Shown here: positions 55,697 to 64,000 of the stretch, one piece after another
Numbering within the stretch: position 1 is the stretch's first letter
How the letters are laid out: each line of letters starts with the position of its first letter
DNA from: Haematospirillum sp. H4485
Lineage (GTDB): Bacteria; Pseudomonadota; Alphaproteobacteria; Rhodospirillales; Rhodospirillaceae
Length of the DNA: 64,000 nucleotides
Assembly: GCF_012102745.1 (NCBI RefSeq)
Contig: NZ_JAAVSY010000008.1
Span: forward strand, 1 to 64,000
Direction: 5' to 3'
The notes under the pieces: model-generated
Databases searched by the model: none
Seen by the model: the letters and a program-made list of their open reading frames with translations, nothing else
What the model was told of the DNA's origin: nothing
Program-made: the position numbers and the translations under genes

Positions 55697-56968
55697 TCAG
55701 GAAACCTTCTCGGCAGAAGAGGAAACAGATGGGGCGCATCCAAGGGCAGAGGCAACAGACCGGGCCAGACGGGCCGCCACCTCGGTCTTGTCCATGGCAG
55801 GCCAGGATTCTTCAGTTGTTTCAGTAACAAGATACACGGTGTTGCGCATGCCCCCGAACGTACCGGTCCCCGGGGAGACATCGTTCGCACATATCCAGTC
55901 GCATCCCTTGCGTTGCCGCTTGGCGCGGGCCTGCTCAACCAGACCACCGGTTTCAGCCGCAAAGCCGATCACCAGACGTGGCCGATGTGGACCCGGTCGG
56001 GACAAGGTCGCCAGAATATCCGGATTGGGGTGCAAAGTCAGGGACAACGGCGCAGGGTCCTGCCCCTTCTTGATCTTGGACGATGTGTAATGTGCGTACC
56101 AGTCTGCAACAGCAGCCACACAAACGGCAACATCAACCCTGCCCTCCTCGATCACGGACAGGCAGGCCTGCAACATCTCGCGGGCAGACTGGACAGGCAC
56201 AGCGGATACCCCAGACGGGACCGGAAGGGAGACCGGTCCGTGGACCAGGGTCACATCAGCCCCCAACGCTGCCAGAGCCGCAGCGACAGCATGGCCCTGA
56301 CGCCCGGAAGAATGGTTGCTGATGAAACGCACCGGATCAATGGCCTCTATCGTTGGCCCACTGGTCACCAAGGCTCTCAGGCCCGCTAGAACAGACCTGG
56401 ATTCATGCAGCCGGAAATGAGCCTCCACCGCCGCGACAATTCCGGGTACTTCGGCCATGCGGCCAACACCATACTCCCCGCATGCCAGTTCACCGACACC
56501 GGGTTCAATAATACGGATCCCACGCTCCAGAAGCGTACTGCGGTTCGCCTGCGTTGCCGGGTGTTCCCACATCCTGGTATTCATGGCTGGCGCAATCATG
56601 ACCGGCTTGTCCGTCGCCAGAAGAACCGTAGACGCCAAATCATCTGCCAGGCCAGTTGCCATGCGCGCCATCAAGCTTGCCGTGCAGGGGGCAACCAGAA
56701 CCAGATCTGCGTCCCGCGACAAGCGGATATGGCCCATCTGGGCTTCATCTGTCAGGGAAAATAAATCCTGGTACACCGTATCACCCGAAAGGGCCGAGAC
56801 GGTGAGTGGCGTAACAAACTGGGCCGCTGCCTGGGTCATCACGCACCGCACAGAGAACCCGCGCTCACGCAGGCTCCGTATCAGGTCTGGTGCCTTGCAG
56901 GCTGCAATTCCGCCCGACAGGACAAGCAGAATGCGCCGACCACAAGCCGTTTGTTCTGGTGTGCCCAC
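55697..56968 (-). CDS. coaBC: Bifunctional phosphopantothenoylcysteine synthetase/decarboxylase
   Basis: It carries out two steps of coenzyme A synthesis. The N-terminal FMN decarboxylase (CoaC) has [20 protein letters not shown], then [14 protein letters not shown]. The C-terminal synthetase (CoaB) begins near [20 protein letters not shown], with [13 protein letters not shown]. It is 423 residues. It heads the coaBC-dut-rrf2-cysK-moeB run, which links cysteine supply to CoA synthesis. It is divergent from the DUF983 gene. Confidence 0.96.
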   Translation of the reverse strand: MGTPEQTACGRRILLVLSGGIAACKAPDLIRSLRERGFSVRCVMTQAAAQFVTPLTVSALSGDTVYQDLFSLTDEAQMGHIRLSRDADLVLVAPCTASLMARMATGLADDLASTVLLATDKPVMIAPAMNTRMWEHPATQANRSTLLERGIRIIEPGVGELACGEYGVGRMAEVPGIVAAVEAHFRLHESRSVLAGLRALVTSGPTIEAIDPVRFISNHSSGRQGHAVAAALAALGADVTLVHGPVSLPVPSGVSAVPVQSAREMLQACLSVIEEGRVDVAVCVAAVADWYAHYTSSKIKKGQDPAPLSLTLHPNPDILATLSRPGPHRPRLVIGFAAETGGLVEQARAKRQRKGCDWICANDVSPGTGTFGGMRNTVYLVTETTEESWPAMDKTEVAARLARSVASALGCAPSVSSSAEKVS

Positions 56969-57151
56969 GGCACTCTCCCCGAAAAGACACGTGCGTCTTG
57001 TAGATACGGCCTTTTAACCACCGTTTCAACCGCTGTTCCGCCTTCACGCCAACCGGAACAGGGCGCATGCTGCAAAGCGGGGAGCAATACCACCAGCAAC
57101 GAACCGTAGCAATCCGCCACTCTCATGCCACCGGGAGCACCAGAACACACC

Positions 57152-57628
57152 ATGCCCACTGAACACCATGAACAAGGCCCGACCAACACGAACAGCAAGC
57201 CGACACCCAGCAACTGGGAAAAGGAGTGGGAGAAACACCAGCACCAGAACCGGACACTGCGCGCACAGCGTCCACTGTGGCGCTCTGTCTGGCGGGGGCT
57301 GAACCTGCGTTGCCCTTGCTGCGGCAACCATCCCCTGCTTGCATCCTATCTTGGTGCTGTTCCGTCTTGCACCGGATGTGGCGAAGTCTTTGACCACATC
57401 CGAACCGACGACCTGGCCCCATGGGTCACCATTCTTTTTCTGGGACATGTTCTGTTGCCCGCCGTCATTTCCGTGGAAAAACTGTTTGAGCCACCCCTCT
57501 GGGCCCACTTCCTGATCTGGATGCCGATCGGGGCCGAAATGGTCCGCACAGCCCTGCCCCGGGCCAAGGGTGCCGTGCTTGGCTTGATGTGGTCGCTGAA
57601 CCTGCAGGGCGACGAGCACCAGCACTGA
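57152..57628 (+). CDS. DUF983 family membrane protein
   Basis: A protein of about 158 residues of unknown function, widespread in alphaproteobacteria. A Gln/His/Thr-rich N-terminus of 40 residues leads to two Cys pairs (RCPCCGN and SCTGCGEVF), likely a zinc ribbon. Two hydrophobic segments follow: WVTILFLGHVLLPAVISV and FLIWMPIGAEMV. The start at 57152 was chosen over 57125, which adds only MPPGAPEHT. It is divergent from coaBC and precedes the thiC riboswitch. Confidence 0.85.
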   Translation: MPTEHHEQGPTNTNSKPTPSNWEKEWEKHQHQNRTLRAQRPLWRSVWRGLNLRCPCCGNHPLLASYLGAVPSCTGCGEVFDHIRTDDLAPWVTILFLGHVLLPAVISVEKLFEPPLWAHFLIWMPIGAEMVRTALPRAKGAVLGLMWSLNLQGDEHQH

Positions 57629-57643
57629 ATTCCGTTGTAGTGA

Positions 57644-57673
57644 TTGACAGGAGCAGGGCAGACCGCCATCCTG
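57644..57673 (+). promoter_or_regulatory. Candidate promoter of thiC transcript
   Basis: TTGACA at 57644-57649 is followed after 18 bp by ATCCTG, a poor -10. Placing the start near 57680 would put the riboswitch at the very 5' end. Confidence 0.4.
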
Positions 57674-57680
57674 TCGCTGT

Positions 57681-59690
<2,010 letters not shown>

Positions 59691-59717
59691 ACACCGGCAG
59701 ACAGCTGACGTCAGGCA

Positions 59718-59747
59718 GGGAAGGCTCTGGACAGCAGGAGCCTTCCC
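59718..59747. terminator. Stem-loop between thiC and MATE gene
   Basis: GGGAAGGCTC and GAGCCTTCCC form a perfect 10-bp stem with a 10-nt loop. No T-run follows on either side, so termination efficiency is uncertain. It lies between convergent genes. Confidence 0.55.
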
Positions 59748-59748
59748 G

Positions 59749-61119
59749 TCAGCGTGCAGGCAGCATGGCCCAACGGTCCCGACGTATCCAGCGGACCATC
59801 AGCATCAGGGCAACACATCCCAGGCCAATTGCCAACCCATACCATATTCCAGCCCCCCCCAGACCAAGGGGGAACGCCATCAGGGCAGCAAGGGGAAGAC
59901 CAAGCACCCAGAATCCTGTTCCCATGCAAATCATCGGGACCGTTGCATCCTTGAGGCCACGCAAAACACCCGACGAAACACTCTGGATTCCGTCAAAGAT
60001 CTGGAACAGGGCACATATCTGCAAATACGCCGTTGCAAGGCCAAGAACCTGTTCCGACCCACGTGTGTTTTTCCCCATAAACAGGGCTACAATCACATCG
60101 GGAAACAGAACAACACACGCTGCACACAGGGCCATGAAAGCCATACCCATGGACAGGGGAACCCAGCCTGCGCGGGTTATGGCCGCTGTATTCAGGGCAC
60201 CACGAGCCAGACCAACCCGAACAGTTGCCGCCTGTGACAAACCCACGGGCACCATGTACAGAACTGTGATGGCATTGATAACAATCGCGTGTGCCGCCAG
60301 CTCCAGTGGCCCCACAAGGCCCATCATGAATGTCGCTGTTGTAAAGGCACAAAACTCAAGACCGTATGCTGCCACAACGGGTACAGCAAAACGGAGAAGT
60401 TCAAAGAAACGAGACCAGTCATGCCTCCAGATCTCAACAAACAAACCAAAGCGCCGCAGCCTTGGATGAAGAAGAACATACAACAACAACGCCAGGCACA
60501 TCAGGATATCCACGGTGACCGTCGCCAGGGCAGCCCCCCTGATACCAAGCGGCTCACAGCCTGCATTGCCATAGATCAGTATCCAGTTGAGTGCTGCATT
60601 CAAGGGAATAGCCACCGCTGTCACCACCATGGACACAAGTGGATACCCCAAGGTCGTACACAAGGAGCGCAAAACCAGAAAGCCCCATAGCGGCAACATA
60701 CCCCACAGGCTTACCTGAACATAGTCCGCAGCCATCACGGCCAATAAGGGCTGCTGCCCGATCGCAAGGAAGAAGTTCTCAGCGTAACTCATACCGAACC
60801 AGACCGGTATGACAGACAGCACGATAATCCAGAATGCCTGGCGCGCTGTTCTTCGGGTTTCACGAATGCGATGGTGTCCCCTTCCCAAGGCAATGGCAAC
60901 CATGGCTGATACCGCAGCACCAAGACCAAAACCGACAGGAATAGCCAGACAGAGAAAGCTGGTGGCAAGAGAAGAGGCTGCGACAGCATCGGGCCCCAGG
61001 CGTCCGATCATCATGACATCGACAGTGCCCATGACAACCTGGGCCAGCCCGCCCAGAATCAGGGGCCAGGCAAGAACCGAGGTGGCAACCAGCTCGGACC
61101 GCCATGATACAGGCAGCAT
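59749..61119 (-). CDS. norM: MATE family multidrug/Na+ antiporter (NorM-like)
   Basis: An inner-membrane efflux transporter of 456 residues with about 12 helices in two related halves. Family features include SVLAWPLILGGLAQVVMGTV, DVMMIGRLGPDAVAASSLAT and PLNAALNWILIYGNAG. It exports cationic drugs or dyes with Na+ or H+ exchange. The start at 61119 has GGAGGG about 8 nt upstream; an in-frame extension to 61212 has no membrane or homology signal. The substrate is unknown. Confidence 0.92.
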   Translation of the reverse strand: MLPVSWRSELVATSVLAWPLILGGLAQVVMGTVDVMMIGRLGPDAVAASSLATSFLCLAIPVGFGLGAAVSAMVAIALGRGHHRIRETRRTARQAFWIIVLSVIPVWFGMSYAENFFLAIGQQPLLAVMAADYVQVSLWGMLPLWGFLVLRSLCTTLGYPLVSMVVTAVAIPLNAALNWILIYGNAGCEPLGIRGAALATVTVDILMCLALLLYVLLHPRLRRFGLFVEIWRHDWSRFFELLRFAVPVVAAYGLEFCAFTTATFMMGLVGPLELAAHAIVINAITVLYMVPVGLSQAATVRVGLARGALNTAAITRAGWVPLSMGMAFMALCAACVVLFPDVIVALFMGKNTRGSEQVLGLATAYLQICALFQIFDGIQSVSSGVLRGLKDATVPMICMGTGFWVLGLPLAALMAFPLGLGGAGIWYGLAIGLGCVALMLMVRWIRRDRWAMLPAR

Positions 61120-61271
61120 GCAGACACCCTCCGGACCCATATGAAGAGTTGTACGTGTGCCACGAAACCGTGTTGATGTACAGCACCCCGGTCCATTCAT
61201 GGAGCCGTGCACGATGCTATGCTTGGCGATCCATCACACCAGAAAAGACAGAAGAGCCCGCTTCCGCCCCA

Positions 61272-61697
61272 TCAACCGGCAACCCGGATGACAACATCCA
61301 CACCGACAATGCGGCATCCGTCTGGCGGATCAGGCAGCTGGGCCAGAACAACCTGGTTCCACTGGACGTCGCGCAATTCACCGGACTGTTCAAAATAAAA
61401 GTGATGGTGCGCACCAGTATTCGTATCAAAACAGGACCGTCCGGATTCAACCGTTATTTCCCGCAATAACCCCGCATCCGTAAACTGGTGCAACGTGTTG
61501 TAAACCGTTGCCAAGGACACACGAACCTGATGGTCCATGGCTTCTGTATGCAGCTCCTCGGCGGATACATGGCGATGGCGGGAACCATCTCCGAACAGAA
61601 GCCGGGCAAGGGCCAGACGCTGACGGGTCGGCCGAAGCCCCGCAGCCCGCAGCTGCTCCGACAAGGCGGGGCGATCTGTCTGTGCTTTTATCGGCAT
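61272..61697 (-). CDS. irr: Fur-family iron regulator Irr
   Basis: A Fur-superfamily repressor of 141 residues. The winged helix is AAGLRPTRQRLALARLLFGD to SLATVYNTLHQFTDAGLL. The heme-binding HHH motif of Irr is present in NTGAHHHFYFEQ. Irr is degraded or released by heme and represses heme synthesis and activates iron uptake in alphaproteobacteria. No Cys-Pro heme regulatory motif is visible from the chosen start, as in Rhizobium Irr. A GTG at 61754 would add MPGCTPVPEGLQDV..., but has no ribosome site. It is 71 bp after the flavoprotein gene on the same strand. Confidence 0.9.
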   Translation of the reverse strand: MPIKAQTDRPALSEQLRAAGLRPTRQRLALARLLFGDGSRHRHVSAEELHTEAMDHQVRVSLATVYNTLHQFTDAGLLREITVESGRSCFDTNTGAHHHFYFEQSGELRDVQWNQVVLAQLPDPPDGCRIVGVDVVIRVAG

Positions 61698-61768
61698 GCC
61701 ATTACTCTTGTCCACATCCTGCAACCCTTCCGGCACCGGGGTACACCCCGGCACCGGAAGATCTGCAA

Positions 61769-63184
61769 TCAGTCGCCAGCCAGGATCCGTTCCACAAGCT
61801 GGGAAACTGTTGGTATGAACCCATTCTGGTAGAACGGATCCTCCCCGAAACGATACGCATTATGCCCTGCAAACATCAACTCATGTTCTGGATCTGCCCC
61901 ATGAGCAATGCTCTGCAGGGTTTTCTGTATACAGAAGCTGCGCGGATCTGCCGGCCTGCCCGTTGAGTACCCGTCGCCATGCTGGGACCAGTTGGAGAAT
62001 GAACAGGCAGAAAGACAGCCCATACAGTTCTTCTGGTCTGTCATGATCTGCCGGGCATCAGCCTCGGTCACAAAAACCATTGTATTATCGGGGGTTCGTA
62101 TTCCCTGCGTAAAGCCTTGCTCCACCCATTCAAGAACCTTGGCGCGATCTTGGGGCGCAACATAAATGTCACGCCCACGGGCACCAACTTGAACCGCCTC
62201 GCTGAGGCCCTCAGCAGCTTCACGGGCATAAGAAATCTGCCGCCCACTGCGCACTTCCAGATCCTGCAGGAATGGATTGCGAACAGCCGATGAATAGAAG
62301 CCCGTTGGACTGAAGCGATGCAAAAGGATATCGCCCTGCTTGAGGGTCAGCAAGCGACGCTTCCAAGCATCGGATATCGGGCTTTCACGGGTCAACAGAG
62401 GCCGGGTCCCGAACTGGAATGCAACCGGCCCGATCTCTGGATTATCAAGCCAGTCCGCCCATTCCCGCAGGAACCAAACACCACCCGCCATGAAGACCGG
62501 AACTTCAGGAGCTCCAAGAGAACGCATCATATCCCGCAGCTCCCGTACACGGGGGTACGGATCCTGGGGTTGCAGCGGATCTTCAACATTGGAAAGACCG
62601 TTATGACCACCAGCGAGCCACGGATCCTCGTAAACAACACCGCCCAGCCATTCGGGGATCTTGTGATAGCTGCGCTTCCACAGCGCCCGGAACGCACGGG
62701 CCGACGAGACAATCGGGTAGTACCAGACCTTGTGGGCTGCGGCAATTTCGGCAACCCGATAGGGCATACCCGCACCACACGTTACGCCGTGTATCAAGCC
62801 GGACGCACCAGCCAGCGCCCCTTCCAGGATACGCTCTGCCCCACCCATTTCCCACAGGACATTCATGTGCAGCCGTCCTTGGCCACCTGATATGTCGTGG
62901 GCTATACGCGCCTGGGCAACAGCACCACGTATTCCCATGGCAACCAATTCTTCGTGACGTTCAGCACGAGTCTTGCCGTTGTAGACAGCGGGCACAAGCT
63001 TCCCGTTCTCGTCATAGAAGTCAGCATTGACACCAGAGAAAGTGCCAACCGCCCCGGCTGCGGCAAAAGCCCCGGCGGAGGTTCCGGTTGAAACGGCAAT
63101 GCCCTTGCCACCCTCAACAACGGGATGAACCTCACGCCCCGAAATAACAACGGGGTTTACAGGTTTCACAGTTCTTACTCCCAT
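61769..63184 (-). CDS. Nitronate monooxygenase-like flavoprotein
   Basis: An FMN-dependent TIM-barrel oxidoreductase of the nitronate monooxygenase/2-nitropropane dioxygenase family, 471 residues. Recognisable are GGKGIAVSTGTSAGAFAAAG at the N-terminus, PVFMAGGVWFLREWADWLDN and GPVAFQFGTRPLLT, the FMN-phosphate region. It is longer than a typical nitronate monooxygenase (320-380), with a C-terminal extension holding a Cys cluster, KNCMGCLSACSFSNW. Its specific substrate cannot be assigned. It precedes irr on the same strand, so co-transcription is plausible. Confidence 0.8.
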   Translation of the reverse strand: MGVRTVKPVNPVVISGREVHPVVEGGKGIAVSTGTSAGAFAAAGAVGTFSGVNADFYDENGKLVPAVYNGKTRAERHEELVAMGIRGAVAQARIAHDISGGQGRLHMNVLWEMGGAERILEGALAGASGLIHGVTCGAGMPYRVAEIAAAHKVWYYPIVSSARAFRALWKRSYHKIPEWLGGVVYEDPWLAGGHNGLSNVEDPLQPQDPYPRVRELRDMMRSLGAPEVPVFMAGGVWFLREWADWLDNPEIGPVAFQFGTRPLLTRESPISDAWKRRLLTLKQGDILLHRFSPTGFYSSAVRNPFLQDLEVRSGRQISYAREAAEGLSEAVQVGARGRDIYVAPQDRAKVLEWVEQGFTQGIRTPDNTMVFVTEADARQIMTDQKNCMGCLSACSFSNWSQHGDGYSTGRPADPRSFCIQKTLQSIAHGADPEHELMFAGHNAYRFGEDPFYQNGFIPTVSQLVERILAGD

Positions 63185-63362
63185 GCTTCGGATGCCTCAG
63201 ACTGAAAACGGATCGCATGCCTTGACGGTCCAGTTATTCAACACTGCTACACCCAGGGGCCTTCGTGGTCCCTTGTTATGATAAGTCGGAACAACCCGGC
63301 CACAGCGCATACAACGCTTGAGCCGAACTGACCCGGGAGAATAACGGGGAATCAAGGGGACC

Positions 63363-64000
63363 CTACCCCTTTACCCCAACCCCGGCACGCAAAAGCGCAC
63401 CCGGATCATCGCTGATGATGGCGGAGACACCGCTGCAAAGCAACTCTTGTGCACGAACCGGATCATTTACCGTCCAGATGGCAACCTCATACCCGACCTT
63501 GCGAACGGTTTGCACTGCCGCCATATCCAACCCCTCATACCCAAGATTGACAGACTTCAATCCAAGGTCACGGGCCAGCGCCAGCCAGTCATCCGGCAAA
63601 CGGTCCGCAATCAACCCCAGAGGCCACCCCGGTGCAAGGTCAGATGCATATTCCAGGATCGTGCAGTCAAAGGAAGAAAGAAGAGGCAACAAACGATCGG
63701 AAGGCCACATGGACTCCAGAACAGAAACAACAGCCCGGACCATGTCAGCCTCATAACCCGGGGAAGGCTTCAGCTCCAGGTTAAGACCCACTCCCAGCTC
63801 CAGAAGAAGATCAATGGTCTCTTCCAGAGTTGGAACAGACTCACCCCGAAAATCGGAGGAAAACCAAAGACCCGCATCCAAAGCAGAAAGATGATCAAGG
63901 TATGCCGAAGAAACCGGCCCGCAACCGTCTGTTGTCCGGTCCAGGGTATCGTCATGCAAGAGCACACAGCGCCCATCTGCCGTCAGCCTGACATCAAGCT
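63363..64000 (-). CDS. ugpQ: Glycerophosphodiester phosphodiesterase (N-terminus missing)
   Basis: The frame runs off the right edge, so at least the first ~40 residues, including the HRG motif, are absent. The visible part begins with LDVRLTADGRCVLLHDDTLD and RTTDG, the diagnostic GDPD catalytic segment. It continues with LNLELKPSPG, which carries a metal-binding Glu, and ends with WTVNDPVRAQELLCSGVSAI. It hydrolyses glycerophosphodiesters to glycerol-3-phosphate and an alcohol. No signal peptide can be judged. Confidence 0.92.
   Translation of the reverse strand, partial: LDVRLTADGRCVLLHDDTLDRTTDGCGPVSSAYLDHLSALDAGLWFSSDFRGESVPTLEETIDLLLELGVGLNLELKPSPGYEADMVRAVVSVLESMWPSDRLLPLLSSFDCTILEYASDLAPGWPLGLIADRLPDDWLALARDLGLKSVNLGYEGLDMAAVQTVRKVGYEVAIWTVNDPVRAQELLCSGVSAIISDDPGALLRAGVGVKG

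Overview
The window looks like a chromosomal segment of an alphaproteobacterium, most likely a Rhodospirillales-type organism. The evidence is gene content and order rather than a database match. It has an alphaproteobacterial AddB/AddA pair, an Irr-type Fur regulator with the HHH motif, a Usg protein, a phasin, and the syntenic block miaB-phoH-ybeY-corC-lnt-xre-metK-trmB. G+C looks moderately high by eye (not computed). No transposase, phage gene, CRISPR array or plasmid function is visible. Most of the window is dense core genome, often with ATGA-type overlaps.

Layout. 1-7 kb, minus strand: a type I secretion locus with two ABC ATPase/permeases and a HlyD-type adaptor, followed by the N-terminal half of a large repeat adhesin that runs off the left edge. 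7.2-12 kb: tRNA-Leu(UAA), a phasin, alaS and a threonine aldolase. 12-15.3 kb, plus: a polar amino-acid ABC importer of four genes. 15.4-21.3 kb: pyrophosphatase, then phoR-phoU and a malic enzyme on the minus strand. 21.4-26 kb: mutS, convergent with rimI-tsaB-ddpX. 26-36.5 kb, plus: lepA and the tRNA/ribosome/envelope block ending in metK-trmB. 36.6-45.4 kb, plus: tsaE-amgK-murU-addB-addA, then a ferredoxin-NADP reductase. 46.5-51.5 kb, minus: rsmI, yraN, a BON lipoprotein, a SirB1/TPR protein, gshB, lysE and usg. A divergent LpoA-like lipoprotein lies at 51.5-52.8 kb. 52.9-57 kb, minus: coaBC-dut-rrf2-cysK-moeB. 57-64 kb: DUF983, a TPP riboswitch with thiC, a MATE transporter, irr, a nitronate-monooxygenase-like flavoprotein and a truncated glycerophosphodiesterase.

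How the genes fit together. The left locus is a self-contained surface-adhesin exporter, though the outer-membrane channel is not in the window. The middle is translation and RNA maintenance (alaS, lepA, miaB, ybeY, metK, trmB, tsaB, tsaE, rimI, rsmI), DNA repair (mutS, addAB) and cell-wall recycling (amgK, murU, ddpX, lpoA-like). The right part is sulfur, thiol and cofactor metabolism (gshB, cysK, moeB, coaBC, thiC) with iron regulation (irr).

I did not find an unmistakably new multi-gene system. The observations best worth checking are a structured leader upstream of metK, a probable ATT start codon on phoH behind a near-perfect Shine-Dalgarno, a type I exporter pair in which both ABC signature motifs are degenerate, and an AT-rich operator-like region upstream of the amino-acid importer.
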